DNA of 60,290 nucleotides from Neocallimastix lanati (nom. inval.) (GCA_016946835.1 JACVTC010000194.1:167501-227790); one strand, 5' to 3'; positions 24,291-38,073 are shown, counted from the stretch's first letter. Numbers and translations: made by a program. Notes: generated by a model from the letters alone, not told the origin.

Positions 24291-25510
24291 GAAATGAAAA
24301 AAAAAAACTTTATTAATATGTTAAATAAATTTTTTATTTTATTTTTTTTTTTTTTTGTAGTATAATATAAAAATGTGTAATAATTTCTTTTTTTGTAATT
24401 TATATTTTATCCAATTATATAAAAGTTAATTAAAATAAAGTTTATTTTATGAAAAATTCTAAAAGAAAATCACTTGGAATAAATAAAGTTTTAATTAATA
24501 GTATAATTAAAAATAAATAATATAAATTTAAAGAAAATTTTAAAATATATTGTAAAAGTTTTAAAATATATCACAAAAAACTTTAAATTACATTACAACT
24601 ATATATATTAGAATTTTTTTTACTAAAGTTTAATATGATTTAGGTTAAGTTACACAAGTTTTAGTTTTATATTAAGTATATCTTCTCCTATATAATTCCC
24701 ATAGTATAAATATATTAAAATTTTAATTTTATTTAAATTTTCAATTTAAATATCTTTTATATCTTTTTAAAAGTTAATATTATAAAAAAATCTATAAGCA
24801 AATTAACTAAATAGTATAAATAATATTATAAAAATTAACTATAAGTTATGTTACACACTTGTTTTATGTTTGTATTAAAGATAATCTTTTTCCGTTTTTA
24901 ATACCTATATATAGAAAAAATTTATCATAATTTAACTTTATTTGAATCCATTTTTTATTACTTTAATCTTTCATAATATATACTGGAAAATTATAAATAT
25001 ATAATAAAAAATAGAAATAAAATTGAAAACGAAAAATATTTTGAAAAGATTAATTATTATTATGGTATCTGTATTTAATTTTTTTAAGTTGTATATTATA
25101 GAATTCAAATTTATATTAATTTTGATAATTAATTCATTCTGTTTTAAGGTATATGATGAAAATTTTAAATTATATATTTCTTTTGATAATGACTATTTAA
25201 CTAAATCGAAGTATATATTTAAAATATTATGATTATAATAATGATAATAATAGTGATAATAATAATAAATAAAAAAATAATTAAAAATTTAATTAAGTTT
25301 AAATTTAAAAGTAATAAATAAATTAATTTCTTAAATTATATTAAAATGACTAAAACTTTAATTTCATAATAAAGATTTTCATAAAGTCTCCTATTTATTA
25401 TGTGATATACTAAATACTAATTTTTTTATATATAAAATTATACATATATTAATGTTGCAAAATTTCAATATAATAATAAAATATTATAGGGGAATTTTTT
25501 TTTCTTAAAT

Positions 25511-25548
<38 letters not shown>

Positions 25549-26486
25549 ATTATTTAGAATTAAATAATATTATTTTAAATAAAAATTTTAAATTATTTCC
25601 TATTAACATCTTAAAAAAATTTTTTTTTTTTTTTACAATGATATTTAGTTTAGTAATAATACCAGATTAACTATTCATTTAAAATTATAGTATTCAAACA
25701 TAAATAATTTTTTTGTATAATTTATTAATGATAACTAATTATATATTCAAAAATTAATAATAATAATAATCTAATAATAAATTTATTAATTATATTAGAT
25801 AGATATATTTATATAAAAAGTTCAAATTAAAAATAAATAATAAATATATTTAGAAAATTATATTTAAAAAATTGTATTAAAATTAGTAATATCTCTTTAA
25901 TTATAATGGAAATACTAAATTAAATTTTAAATATATTTTATGAAAATTTACATATAATTTTTTTATTTATTATATGATTTATAAAATTTTTTGGATTTAA
26001 TTAAAGTTTTATATGTTATCAGTTTTTAATATAATTAAAAAAAAAATATTCCACTATGTAATTATAGAAATTTAATTTTATAATCCATGAAATAAATTAT
26101 ACATATATATATATATTTAAAAAATTATATTACATTCTTATTTTATAAAAGTAAGGAATTGTAGAAAAAAAAGAAATGATGAATATATATGTTAATTAAT
26201 ATGAACATTTTAGTAATTAAAAATCTTATACTATTAGGTCATCAAGATGAAGTATTTTTATAGAAATAATATTATTAAAATAAATAATATTAATTATAAG
26301 AAATTATTTCCAAATATATATTTAATTTATTTTTAGTACTAAATTATATATAATTAAAATTTATACTGTTTTCCATTTTTTATTTTTATTTCATCATTAT
26401 AAACTTTAATTTTATATAATTTAATACTAAAATAATTTTTATAATTAATATTATTTATTTTAATATTATTACTCTAAAAGTATTTA
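24291..26486. other. AT-rich intergenic DNA
   Basis: No gene is supported. The 69-codon frame at 25023-25232 has only low-complexity composition. Two loosely similar stretches (about 24640-24700 and 24850-24900, both with gttacac followed by ttttat) may be an old duplication. PolyA of about 35 bases lies near 25517-25546. Confidence 0.55.
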
Positions 26487-27500
26487 TCTTGGAGCCACTT
26501 CTACGCCATAATAAGACCTTTATTTACAAAATAGTTTTCTATTTATTATTATACACCATTATAAGACTTTTATTACAAAACAGTTTTCTATTTATTATTA
26601 TACAAATGTTCGTATTAAGTCTTTTTTTTTTTTTTTTAATATTATTTATGAAAATATTTAATATTATTATCAAATAGTAATTCTATATTAAATTAAATGT
26701 AACTTTTTTAAAATATAAAAAAAGGAAATGATATATACGAATAATAAAACAAAATAAAATTCAATATAATTTAAAAACAGTGTGAATTTTAATTATATAT
26801 AATCTATATAATTTACAAATAATAATAAATTAAATACTTATTTGGAAATTATGTTTTATATAAATAATATTATATATGGTTTACATATAAAATAATATTA
26901 CTTTTATATTATTATTTTGAAAAATATTTACCTTGGAACAATACATTTACTATGATCGAATAATAATAAAACTAAAATTTTCATAAAAGTTTTCTCTTTA
27001 TTATTATACAAGTATTCATATTGATAAAGTTTTAATATTATTTAAAAAAATTATTCCATTTCATTGTAAAATAATAATTGTATAATAAAATGATATTTAT
27101 ATATCTTTTTTAATAGTAATATTATGTTATTTAATAAATGTAAAAAATATTAAAAAAAAAAAAAAAAAATAAGATATATATGAATACTAGGATAAAATAA
27201 CACTCTATGTAGTATAAAAATAATATAAGCTCTAATTATATTTATAATCCATAATAATTTACTATTAATAATTTATTAAATGCATCTTTTGAAAATAATG
27301 TTTTTAAGCAAATAATATTGTATAATATTAATTTAAATATTGTTATTTTGAAAAAATATTTCCTTTGGAGTAATACGTTTACCATGAACGAATAATAGAA
27401 AAAAATTTTTTTTTTTTTCTTAAAGATTTTTCTTTATTATTAAACAAATATTCATGCTGATTAAGTTTTAATCTTCTAATAATTTTTTTATAAATTATTC
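26487..27500. repeat. three degenerate direct repeats about 430-450 bp apart
   Basis: Blocks beginning ccttggag/ccttggaac/cctttggag, continuing with a coded word like acg or cgaataata, then ttttctttattattatacaa and attcat(a/g)(t/c)tgat or similar, recur near 26487, 26934 and 27364. Identity is partial. They lie directly upstream, in genome order, of the GH6 pseudogene. Non-coding. Confidence 0.6.
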
Positions 27501-27699
27501 CAAATCATTAATTAAAAAATATATAAATATATATCTTTGTAAAAAAGTGATATTAATATTCAATGAATGTAAAAAAAAAAAAAAATAAAAAAAATAAAAA
27601 AAGGCAAAAAACAAAAAAGGAAATTAAGAATATATATAATAACATGTAAACTTTAATTATATATAATTTATATAGTTTGATAGTAGTATTAAAATAAAT

Positions 27700-27900
27700 A
27701 CTATTTTGGAAATAATAAAATTTATAAAAAAAAAAAAAAAAAATAAACAAATTATAATAAATCATCTATTTTTGTAGATTTTTTTTTTTTAATATATTTA
27801 TTTGGAAATAATATAATTTTTTTTAAAAAAAATAAACAAACTAATTATAATAAATTATCTATTTTTGTAGATTTTTTTTTAATATATTTTCTATTTTTAA
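27700..27900. repeat. two tandem copies of a roughly 90-bp AT-rich unit
   Basis: The segment with aataaacaaa, ttataataaat(c/t)atctattt and ttgtagattttttttt appears at about 27740 and again at about 27830. Non-coding; close to the 3' end of the GH6 pseudogene. Confidence 0.7.
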
Positions 27901-27997
27901 TAATTTTTTTAATAATTTAAATTGATAAATATATATTATTAAGATCAAAACAAAGTATAAAGTTATTTTTAATATTTTGAGTTTATTTAAAATTATC

Positions 27998-28706
27998 TAG
28001 TTTGAAGTGATTTTGGAACTATTGAGTAGTTTCTGGAGCTGGTTTCATGGCAGTTTCGTGACCACAGTAACCATCGAAATGAGTAGAACTTTCATTAGAA
28101 GTACCATCAGATTTACCAAAGGGGCGTAATCAAATAGAAAACATGAAGGTAATCCATACCTGAAATTGGACTGGCTTGTGATTTGGAACTAATATTAATA
28201 CCAATTTAGTTACGCTATTCACTTGGATGTGTACGATCAATCTTCTTAACTTTACACAAGAACTATCAGAAACAACATATATGGATTCAATATCAGCCGA
28301 CTTAAAAATTTTCATTATTTTTTCTAAGTGTCTTTTTTTCATCTAGTAATGAGTTCCATTCAGTGTCTTGTTCATGAGAAAGAGTTGGATCTTCCCATGG
28401 AGTGTAGTTAAAAACATTATCATGAAACCATTTATACTTATCTCATTTATAGGAGCCCTCGGTTTACTAAACTTCATTATTCGAAGAAAAACAACATGAG
28501 TAATTGATAAAAAGTGATCAACAAGCACCTTGACTGGAGTATCAGCATTAGTACATCATTTAACTTTTTCTATACCCCATTTTCTATTGTTATCGGTATA
28601 AACAATTTCTTTACAAGATCATTATGGATAATTTTTCATAGAAACAGACAGTAGAATCCTTAACGGAAAGGGAAGGAACGGCAATTTTAGTAATAGGGAC
28701 CATCAT
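27998..28706 (-). pseudogene. broken GH6 dockerin-cellulase copy (copy 4), internally deleted
   Basis: Minus-strand remnants match the GH6 copies at both ends. A start and decayed signal/dockerin region lies at 28706-28440 (a piece reading VYTDN-like near 28600, a second dockerin remnant near 28480). This is followed directly by the C-terminal third, from the [11 protein letters not shown] region (about 28420) to the C-terminus near 28000. Everything between the second dockerin and about residue 333 is missing, including both catalytic acids. Frameshifts and stops occur throughout, and the last residues (GIKNANPPL) are altered. The CTGGAAG element and TTGTA/TACAA repeat are absent upstream. 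Clearly a dead paralogue, and older than the other copies. Confidence 0.93.
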
Positions 28707-29940
28707 TTTTTTTTTTAGTAATATAAAGTAATAAAATTAAAACTTCTATTTTGAAAATAAATATAATACAATATAATTTACATTAATTTTTAATTTTTTT
28801 TGTTTTTTTTCATAAATTAATTATGCCTTAATTTATTTTATCTACTATAACTAAAGAATAGTTTAATATTAAAATTTATTTAAAATATATTATATTAATA
28901 AATATTTTAGTTATACATATTTAAAAAAAATAATACTTATAACAATGACTAATATATATATAGGATAAATAATAATATTTACAAAGTAATTTATTTTTTA
29001 TAATAACAAAACTTTTATGAATATCAATGTATTTTATTTTTTATTTTTACAGTAAAAAGTAACTTTTATATAACAGAGCATTAGTAAATTTTAAATTGTA
29101 CAATAATTAATGAACAGTTTATAACAAGATAATATATTTTTTATAATAATATTCTTTTTTTAAAAATATTTTTTTATAGTAGTATTTAATAAAAATATTT
29201 TTTTTATTGTAGAATTTATTAAATATAATTTATATATTATAAAAATTATTTATAATATTAAAAAAATATGTTGATAAAAATTGAATATAATAATAATAAT
29301 AATAAAAATATGTTGCTAAAAATTTAAATATAATAATATTTTTAATAATAATAGCATTTATAATATAAAATATACCAAATATGTATTTATAATAAAAATA
29401 TTAAATTATATAATTTTTAATAAAAGGAATATTTATTAATATTACTTAATTTTTTTAAAAAAAGGAATGCTTGGCTTTTTATTGGTAATTTTTATTTGTC
29501 ATTAAATCTGCATATGCATGGATTCATTATGATCTTCATTTTATAGTTATACTGAAATCCTAATTTATTAAAAATGATTATAGAAATTTAATATGATAAA
29601 ATTACAATAATTTGTTATTAATATGTAAAATAAATCAAATTTAATTAACGAAACAATAGTAGTATATTAATAATTAATAGTTTCAGTAAATTTTAATTAT
29701 TATAATAAAAAAAAATTTTTTTTTAATATTTTTTAAAGTTTTATCATAGTTTTTTCATTTTAATAATATTAAATTATTTATTTATATCTTTCCATATCCA
29801 AAAAAAAAATTTTAAATTATAATTTAATAGAAAATTATTTTTATATAATAATTAATTAATTAATTAATTAGGAGTACTTAGTATAATTTTTAGAAAAACT
29901 AAATAAATTAAATATAAATTAATTTTTTTTTTTTTTGAAA
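28707..29940. other. AT-rich intergenic DNA between GH6 pseudogene and copy 5
   Basis: No gene is seen. The segment after the pseudogene start lacks the leader elements found at all intact copies. Confidence 0.6.
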
Positions 29941-30120
29941 TATATAAAAAGAGGAAATTTTACTTATTTCTATTCATCATCAAATTTTTTTATATTTTCT
30001 CTGGAAGAAAATTAATTAATAAGTATAATTATTAAAATATATTGTATTGATTTACAATAGTTCTTTTATTTTTATAAAAGTATTTTTTATATTCAATTTA
30101 ATTACTAAAAAATAAAGAAA
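29941..30120 (+). promoter_or_regulatory. GH6 copy 5 promoter and leader
   Basis: TATATAAAAAG at 29941, TTTTCTCTGGAAGAAAA at 29995-30011, TTGTATTGATTTACAA at 30042-30057, ATG at 30121. The TATA-proximal 15 bases resemble those of copy 2, the rest does not. Confidence 0.85.
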
Positions 30121-31578
30121 ATGAAGGCCTCTATTGCTTTAACTGCTGCTGCTGCTCTTGCCGCTAAGGCTTCTGCTGCTTGCTTCGCTGAAAGATTAGG
30201 TTACCCATGTTGTTCTGGTAACGAAGTTGTTTACACCGATAACGATGGAAAGTGGGGTGTAGAAAACGGTAATTGGTGTGGTATTGCCGATGCTCCAACT
30301 TGCTGGTCTCTTTCTCAAGGTTATCCATGCTGTTCTTCTTCAAATGCTGAAGTTTGGTACACCGATGCCTCAGGTAAATGGGGTGTTGAAAATGGAGACT
30401 GGTGTGGTATTCCAACTGGTTCTACTGGTGGTAGTACTGGTGGTGGTAATGTTACTCCATCTAATGAACAATACACCATTTCTGGTAATCCATTCAAGGG
30501 TGTTGAATTCTATATCAATCCATACTATGTTGAAGAAGTTGATGGAGCTATTGCTCAAATGTCCGACTCTTCCCTCATTGCTAAGGCTGAAAAGATGAAG
30601 ACTTACTCTAATGCTATTTGGTTAGATACTATTAAGAATATGCAAAGTTGGTTAGAATCTAACTTACAAGGAGCTCAATCTCAACACCAAAGTAGTGGTA
30701 AGGATATCTTAACAGTTTTCGTTGTTTATGATTTACCAGGTCGTGATTGTCACGCTCTTGCTTCTAACGGTGAACTTCTTGCCAATGATGGAGATTTAGC
30801 TCGTTACAAGTCTGAATATATTGATGTTATTGAAGGTCATTTAAAGACTTACAAATCTCAACCAGTTGTTCTTATTGTTGAACCCGATTCACTTGCTAAC
30901 TTAGTTACTAATCTTGAATCTACTCCAGCTTGTGCTGATTCCGAAAAGTATTATCTTGAAGGACATGCTTATTTAATTAAGAAGCTTGGTGTTCTTCCAC
31001 ATGTTGCTATGTATCTTGATATTGGTCACGCTTTCTGGTTAGGTTGGGATGATAATCGTGAAAAGGCTGGTAAAGTTTATGCCAAGGTTATTAGTTCTGG
31101 TGCTCCAGGTAATGTTCGTGGTTTCACTGATAATGTTTCTAACTACACTCCATGGGAAGATCCAACACTTTCTCGTGGACCAGATACTGAATGGAATCCA
31201 TGTCCAGATGAAAAGAGATACTTAGAAGCTATTTCTAAGGACTTCAAATCAGCTGGTATCAAATCTGTTTACTTTGTTTCTGATAGTTCTCGTAATGGTA
31301 AGAAGGTTGATCGTAAGCATCCAGGTGAATGGTGTAACCAAACTGGTGTTGGTGTTGGAGCCAGACCACAAGCCAGTCCAGTTTCTGGTATGGATTATCT
31401 TGATGCTTTCTATTGGATTAAGCCACTTGGTGAATCTGATGGTACTTCTGATGAAAGTGCAGCTCGTTTCGATGGTTACTGTGGTCATGAAACTGCTATG
31501 AAGCCAGCACCAGAAGCCGGTCAATGGTTCCAAAAGCACTTTGAACAAGGTATTAAGAATGCTAACCCACCACTTTAA
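30121..31578 (+). CDS. GH6 cellulase with two N-terminal dockerins, copy 5
   Basis: 485 residues: signal peptide [19 protein letters not shown], two dockerins, linker [10 protein letters not shown], then the GH6 domain with RDC and EPDS acids intact. It reads GPDTEW (Asp, as in copies 6-9) where copies 1-3 have GPETEW. It is convergent with copy 6 (2.0 kb apart), forming an inverted pair. The stop lies in CTTTAAATAAATTGAA. Protein sequence is identical to copy 9 as far as can be compared by eye, while the DNA differs at many silent sites, showing that the copies are not assembly duplicates. Confidence 0.97.
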   Translation: MKASIALTAAAALAAKASAACFAERLGYPCCSGNEVVYTDNDGKWGVENGNWCGIADAPTCWSLSQGYPCCSSSNAEVWYTDASGKWGVENGDWCGIPTGSTGGSTGGGNVTPSNEQYTISGNPFKGVEFYINPYYVEEVDGAIAQMSDSSLIAKAEKMKTYSNAIWLDTIKNMQSWLESNLQGAQSQHQSSGKDILTVFVVYDLPGRDCHALASNGELLANDGDLARYKSEYIDVIEGHLKTYKSQPVVLIVEPDSLANLVTNLESTPACADSEKYYLEGHAYLIKKLGVLPHVAMYLDIGHAFWLGWDDNREKAGKVYAKVISSGAPGNVRGFTDNVSNYTPWEDPTLSRGPDTEWNPCPDEKRYLEAISKDFKSAGIKSVYFVSDSSRNGKKVDRKHPGEWCNQTGVGVGARPQASPVSGMDYLDAFYWIKPLGESDGTSDESAARFDGYCGHETAMKPAPEAGQWFQKHFEQGIKNANPPL

Positions 31579-32759
31579 ATAAATTGAATATAAATAACTT
31601 TTAAAATGAGAGACTATCGATTGAATAAATTAATAAGTTATTTTGATTATGTACTATTAATGATTAAAATGAGATAAAAAATAAAATATAATAAAAAGAA
31701 AATTGCTATAAAAAAAATTAGATACAAAAAAAAAAAAAAAAAAATAAAATAAAAAAAAAAAATTTGATACAAAAAAAAATTATAAAGAAATAAAAAATTA
31801 ATTATAGAAAACAAAATAATAAAAAAAAAAAAAAAAAAAAAAAAAAACGATTATTTATAAAAGCAATAAAAAATTGTTAAAAAAATTTAAATTTTGAATT
31901 TAACTGTTTTTGATTATTATGAAAGTTTTTGTGAATATTTTTTTATATTATGAACTATTGCAATTAAAAGATATTTTTTGAATCTAAAGATTCATACATT
32001 TATAATTATTGTTAAGGGAAGATAATTTTATAGATTTATGTATTTAAGTTCAAAAATTTTTGAAGGGTTGGTTAGATTCAGTTTAATGTATATATAGACA
32101 TCATTTGTTTCATTTTATTTATATATTTCTTTTCAGTTATTGAGAAAATATTAATTTTATAATTTTATAATTATTTTTTTATTCGTTATTCTAAGATTAT
32201 TAAAAAATCTAATATATAAATATAGAAAAAATAGATAATAATAATATAAATATTATTGATTGTATTTGATAATTAATAAATACTTTTTTTTTTTATATTG
32301 TCTTATAAAAATTAATACTTTATTAACATTTTTATTTCATGTAAACAATATTTTTAAATATTTTGTAAATATTATTGTATTATTTTTGATAATTAATCAA
32401 TATTTATACTATTAATTTATTTATATTATCTTATATAAATTAACACTTAACATTTTATGTTAACAATAATTTTAAATATTTTGTGTAACTTATATATATG
32501 TAACAAATTTATTCATGCGATAGACATTCTGCATAAAACGTCATGAATATATTACCTATTTCTCTCCTTGTTAACCATAATACTTTTACATTATTATATT
32601 TATTAAATAAACAACATAAAAATAAAAATATTAATGTGTTTAAATAATATCTTATTCTTTATTATTATAAATATATTATTATAACAAAAAAAATAAATAA
32701 ATAAATAATATATACTGTTTATTAATAAATAGATAAGAAAAATTAATTAAATCTATAAA
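31579..32759. other. AT-rich spacer downstream of GH6 copy 5
   Basis: Presumed 3' untranslated region, then polyA-rich DNA (tract near 31818-31847). From about 32500 the sequence is slightly less AT-rich and leads into a copia-like gag relic. No intact gene is seen. Confidence 0.55.
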
Positions 32760-33038
32760 TAAAAACTTTTAATTGCACACACCAATTATAAATCATGGAT
32801 CCAAGATGTTAATATAATTCTTGAAATACACAATCCAGATGAATATGTACATGAAAATTTCTTACTCAAGATAGAGATTTCAAAAATTAAAAATAAAGAA
32901 ATTAATAAACATACTAAAATCAAATACAATAAAAATGTGGTGTATGATAGTAAAGTTACAGAAGAAATGCTGGAAGAAGATAGAAATGCAAAATTTATAG
33001 TAATTCAAAGCATTTCACTAAATCAATGGAAAAATTAA
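32760..33038 (+). pseudogene. copia-type gag relic
   Basis: One open frame without a start codon runs to a TAA at 33036-33038. It contains NYKSWIQDVNIILEI, then NPDEYV, NVVYDSKV and a helical stretch with RNAKFIVIQSIS. These line up with the copia-like gag at 46152 (NYNSWRTSILYLLMI, LEGYV, NLVYDKDT, MVKWIIINSL). Known: copia Gag N-termini start with a Tyr-x-x-Trp motif and a downstream hydrophobic helix. No pol, LTR or zinc knuckle remains nearby. Confidence 0.65.
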
Positions 33039-33139
33039 TTTTAATTTATATATAATATGAAAAATGGATCAATATAAATAAAAATTAATTAAATAAAAAT
33101 CTAATTACCTATATAAATAAATTAAAGGTTAAAATTTTT

Positions 33140-33286
33140 AATACTTAAATTTTGAAAATTACAAAATACTATTATTAATTATATATAAAATATACTATTA
33201 TTTTTTTTTTATAAGTATTAAAAAAGAATGGTATATTTTATATATAAAAAATAATAGTATTTTATAATTTTCAAAATTTAAGTATT
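33140..33286. repeat. long hairpin: 56-bp inverted repeat arms with a 35-bp centre
   Basis: Arm 33140-33195 is nearly the exact reverse complement of arm 33231-33286 (a handful of differences). It is very AT-rich and lies 100 bp downstream of the gag relic. Size and form are like a foldback or MITE-type element. Confidence 0.85.
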
Positions 33287-33583
33287 ATAAAAAATTTTGC
33301 ATTAAAAAAACATTATCTGAATAAAAATACAAAAAAATAATAAATGCAAATATAGTATACTAATAAATTTATATTTTTATTATATTTTTTTTAATTTTTT
33401 ATTTATTAAGTAATATATTCTTTGACTACATTATGTACTCTTTATTTTTACATTCTATTTAATTTTTATCACTTTACTCATTCTTATTATTATTAGATAT
33501 TTCTATTTATTTTATTTGTTACATTTATTAATTTCCTTTTTATTTAAATCTGAATATTTTAACCTTATTTCTATTCAATTTAT

Positions 33584-35050
33584 TTAAAGTGGTGGGTTAG
33601 CATTCTTAATACCTTGTTCAAAGTGCTTTTGGAACCATTGACCGGCTTCTGGTGCTGGCTTCATAGCAGTTTCATGACCACAGTAACCATCGAAACGAGC
33701 TGCACTTTCATCAGAAGTACCATCAGATTCACCAAGTGGCTTAATCCAATAGAAAGCATCAAGATAATCCATACCAGAAACTGGACTGGCTTGTGGTCTG
33801 GCTCCAACACCAACTCCTGTTTGGTTACACCATTCTCCTGGATGCTTACGATCAACCTTCTTACCATTACGAGAACTATCAGAAACAAAGTAAACGGATT
33901 TAATACCTGCTGATTTGAAGTCCTTAGAAATAGCTTCTAAGTATCTCTTTTCATCTGGACATGGGTTCCATTCAGTATCTGGTCCACGAGAAAGTGTTGG
34001 ATCTTCCCATGGAGTGTAGTTAGAAACATTATCAGTGAAACCACGAACATTACCTGGAGCACCAGAACTAATAACCTTGGCATAAACCTTACCAGCCTTT
34101 TCACGATTATCATCCCAACCTAACCAGAAAGCGTGACCAATATCAAGATACATAGCAACATGTGGAAGAACACCAAGCTTCTTAATTAAATAAGCATGTC
34201 CTTCAAGATAATACTTTTCGGAATCAGCACAAGCTGGAGTAGATTCAAGGTTAGTAACTAAGTTAGCAAGTGAATCTGGTTCAACAATAAGAACAACTGG
34301 TTGAGATTTGTAAGTCTTTAAATGACCTTCAATAACATCAATATATTCAGACTTGTAACGAGCTAAATCTCCATCATTGGCAAGAAGTTCACCGTTAGAG
34401 GCAAGAGCGTGACAATCACGACCTGGTAAATCATAAACAACGAAAACTGTTAAGATATCTTTACCACTACTTTGGTGTTGAGATTGAGCTCCTTGTAAAT
34501 TAGATTCTAACCAACTTTGCATGTTCTTAATGGTATCTAACCAAATAGCATTAGAGTAAGTCTTCATCTTTTCAGCCTTAGCAATAAGAGAAGAATCTGA
34601 CATTTGAGCAATAGCTCCATCAACTTCTTCAACATAGTATGGATTGATGTAGAATTCAACACCCTTGAATGGATTACCAGAAATGGTGTATTGTTCATTA
34701 GATGGAGTAACATTACCACCACCAGTACTACCACCAGTAGAACCAGTTGGAATACCACACCAGTCTCCATTTTCAACACCCCACTTACCTGAGGCATCGG
34801 TGTACCAAACTTCAGCATTTGAAGAAGAACAACATGGATAACCTTGAGAAAGAGACCAACAAGTAGCTTGAGCTGGGGCATCAGCAATACCACACCAATT
34901 ACCGTTTTCTACACCCCACTTTCCATCGTTATCGGTGTAAACAACTTCATTACCAGAACAACATGGATAACCTAATCTTTCAGCGAAGCAAGCGGCAGAA
35001 GCCTTAGCGGCAAGAGCAGCAGCAGCAGTTAAAGCAATAGTGGCCTTCAT
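33584..35050 (-). CDS. GH6 cellulase with two N-terminal dockerins, copy 6
   Basis: 488 residues from the MKATIAL start chosen here. An in-frame ATG 15 bases upstream (35065) would add MKYLK, but the shorter start aligns with all other copies and begins the signal peptide properly. Between the dockerins it has a three-residue insertion, [11 protein letters not shown] instead of IADAPTCW, shared with copies 7 and 8. Linker [12 protein letters not shown]6 acids intact; GPDTEW. It is tandem with copy 7: gene starts are exactly 3023 bp apart and about 1 kb of upstream DNA is also shared. Convergent with copy 5. Stop in CTTTAAATAAATTGAA. Confidence 0.97.
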   Translation of the reverse strand: MKATIALTAAAALAAKASAACFAERLGYPCCSGNEVVYTDNDGKWGVENGNWCGIADAPAQATCWSLSQGYPCCSSSNAEVWYTDASGKWGVENGDWCGIPTGSTGGSTGGGNVTPSNEQYTISGNPFKGVEFYINPYYVEEVDGAIAQMSDSSLIAKAEKMKTYSNAIWLDTIKNMQSWLESNLQGAQSQHQSSGKDILTVFVVYDLPGRDCHALASNGELLANDGDLARYKSEYIDVIEGHLKTYKSQPVVLIVEPDSLANLVTNLESTPACADSEKYYLEGHAYLIKKLGVLPHVAMYLDIGHAFWLGWDDNREKAGKVYAKVISSGAPGNVRGFTDNVSNYTPWEDPTLSRGPDTEWNPCPDEKRYLEAISKDFKSAGIKSVYFVSDSSRNGKKVDRKHPGEWCNQTGVGVGARPQASPVSGMDYLDAFYWIKPLGESDGTSDESAARFDGYCGHETAMKPAPEAGQWFQKHFEQGIKNANPPL

Positions 35051-35275
35051 TTTTAAATACTTCAATTAATATAATATTTTACTAAAATATGTTTATTTTT
35101 AATATAAAATATATTATTTGTAGTCAATACAAAATATTATTTTTATTATTAATAATAATAAATATTTTTTTCTTTAATTTTCTTCCAGAGAAAATTTTAT
35201 TATATTATAATTATTTATTGATAAAAACAATAATTTAAAAAAAAGAAGAAAAAATATATTGTATTTATATATAAA
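35051..35275 (-). promoter_or_regulatory. GH6 copy 6 promoter and leader
   Basis: Minus strand: TATATAAATAC at 35271-35261, TTTTCTCTGGAAGAAAA at 35194-35178, TTGTATTGACTACAA at 35132-35118 (loop one base shorter than in copies 1, 2, 3 and 5), ATG at 35050. Confidence 0.85.
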
Positions 35276-36130
<855 letters not shown>

Positions 36131-36606
36131 TAGTTTAATTTTTTTATTATTTTATTATTTATTATTTATTACTTTTTTTTTTTTTTTTTTTTTTTTGGTT
36201 TAATTTTTATTTCTTATTAATTATTTATTTGAATATATATAATTTTAGTTTTATTTTTTTGGTTTATTTTTTTTTTATTTTATTATTTATTACTTTTTTT
36301 TTTTTTTTTTTTTTTTGGTTTAAATTTTATTTCTTATTAATTATTTATTATTTATTACTTTTTTATCTATTTATTTATTTAGCTACATATATAATTATAA
36401 TAATTTATTTTTCTTTTTACGAATAGTTCTTATTTACCAATTAAATTTTAATTTATTTTATAATTTTTTTACTTATAAATATTTCTTAATTACTTATTAT
36501 ATTTTACAATTTATTTTTTAATTTATTCATAATACTTTTAATAATCTATTATAGAAATCTTTTAATAACTTTAATTTTTATCTATTCTTAGTTCTTCTCA
36601 ATTTAT
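36131..36606. repeat. T-rich spacer with a duplicated segment of about 120 bp
   Basis: The sequence tttgaatatat(g/a)taatttta... through a 22-24-base polyT, ggtttaa and ttttatttcttattaatta occurs twice (from about 36099 and 36228). Predicted Phe/Tyr/Leu frames here are chance. It includes the presumed 3' flank of copy 7. Confidence 0.7.
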
Positions 36607-38073
36607 TTAGAGAGGTGGGTTAGCATTCTTAATACCTTGTTCAAAGTGCTTTTGGAACCATTGACCGGCTTCTGGTGCTGGCTTCATAGCAGTTTCATGA
36701 CCACAGTAACCATCGAAACGAGCTGCACTTTCATCAGAAGTACCATCGGATTCACCAAGTGGCTTAATCCAATAGAAAGCATCAAGATAATCCATACCAG
36801 AAACTGGACTGGCTTGTGGTCTGGCTCCAACACCAACACCAGTCTGGTTACACCATTCTCCTGGGTGCTTACGATCAACCTTCTTACCATTACGAGAACT
36901 ATCAGAAACAAAGTAAACGGATTTGATACCTGCTGATTTGAAGTCCTTAGAAATAGCTTCTAAGTATCTCTTTTCATCTGGACATGGGTTCCATTCAGTA
37001 TCTGGTCCACGAGAAAGAGTTGGATCTTCCCATGGAGTGTAGTTAGAAACATTATCAGTGAAACCACGAACATTACCCGGAGCACCAGAATTAATAACCT
37101 TGGCATAAACTTTACCAGCCTTTTCACGATTATCATCCCAACCTAACCAGAAAGCGTGACCAATATCAAGATACATAGCAACATGTGGAAGAACACCGAG
37201 CTTCTTAATTAAATAAGCATGTCCTTCAAGATAGTATTTTTCAGAATCAGCACAAGCTGGAGTAGATTCAAGGTTAGTAACTAAGTTAGCAAGTGAATCG
37301 GGTTCAACAATAAGAACAACTGGTTGAGATTTGTAAGTCTTTAAATGACCTTCAATAACATCAATATATTCAGACTTGTAACGAGCTAAATCTCCATCAT
37401 TGGCAAGAAGTTCACCGTTAGAGGCAAGAGCGTGACAATCACGACCTGGTAAATCATAAACAACGAAAACTGTTAAGATATCTTTACCACTACTTTGGTG
37501 TTGAGATTGAGCTCCTTGTAAATTAGATTCTAACCAACTTTGCATGTTCTTAATGGTATCTAACCAAATAGCATTAGAGTAAGTCTTCATCTTTTCAGCC
37601 TTAGCAATAAGAGAAGAGTCTGACATTTGAGCAATAGCTCCATCAACTTCTTCAACATAGTATGGATTGATGTAGAATTCAACACCCTTGAATGGATTAC
37701 CAGAAATGGTGTATTGTTCATTAGATGGAGTAACATTACCACCACCAGTACTACCACCAGTAGAACCAGTTGGAATACCACACCAGTCTCCATTTTCAAC
37801 ACCCCATTTACCTGAGGCATCAGTGTACCAAACTTCAGCATTTGAAGAAGAACAACACGGATAACCTTGAGAAAGAGACCAACAAGTAGCTTGAGCTGGG
37901 GCATCAGCAATACCACACCAATTACCATTTTCTACACCCCACTTTCCATCGTTATCGGTGTAAACAACTTCATTACCAGAACAACATGGATAACCTAATC
38001 TTTGTGAGAAACAGGCAGCAGAAGCCTTAGCGGCAAGAGCAGCAGCAGCAGTTAAAGCAATAGAGGCCTTCAT
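36607..38073 (-). CDS. GH6 cellulase with two N-terminal dockerins, copy 7
   Basis: 488 residues from MKASIAL. As in copy 6, an upstream in-frame ATG (38088) is possible but less likely. Dockerin 1 begins [10 protein letters not shown] (Gln where the others have Glu), and the catalytic domain has KVINSG where the others have KVISSG. AQA insertion between dockerins; linker [10 protein letters not shown]; catalytic acids intact. Tandem duplicate of copy 6. At nucleotide level the stretch encoding [10 protein letters not shown] matches copies 1/6, while the bases on both sides match copies 3/8. This patchwork is expected from gene conversion. Stop in CTCTAAATAAATTGAG. Confidence 0.97.
   Translation of the reverse strand: MKASIALTAAAALAAKASAACFSQRLGYPCCSGNEVVYTDNDGKWGVENGNWCGIADAPAQATCWSLSQGYPCCSSSNAEVWYTDASGKWGVENGDWCGIPTGSTGGSTGGGNVTPSNEQYTISGNPFKGVEFYINPYYVEEVDGAIAQMSDSSLIAKAEKMKTYSNAIWLDTIKNMQSWLESNLQGAQSQHQSSGKDILTVFVVYDLPGRDCHALASNGELLANDGDLARYKSEYIDVIEGHLKTYKSQPVVLIVEPDSLANLVTNLESTPACADSEKYYLEGHAYLIKKLGVLPHVAMYLDIGHAFWLGWDDNREKAGKVYAKVINSGAPGNVRGFTDNVSNYTPWEDPTLSRGPDTEWNPCPDEKRYLEAISKDFKSAGIKSVYFVSDSSRNGKKVDRKHPGEWCNQTGVGVGARPQASPVSGMDYLDAFYWIKPLGESDGTSDESAARFDGYCGHETAMKPAPEAGQWFQKHFEQGIKNANPPL

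Noticed and set aside
25023-25232. 69-codon frame between GH6 copy 3 and the relic
   Set aside because: Composition is what AT-rich DNA gives by chance (Ile, Phe, Lys, Asn, Leu), with no motif and no GC rise.
27553-27765. 70-codon minus-strand Phe/Tyr/Ile frame
   Set aside because: Runs over polyA/polyT tracts; no protein-like feature.
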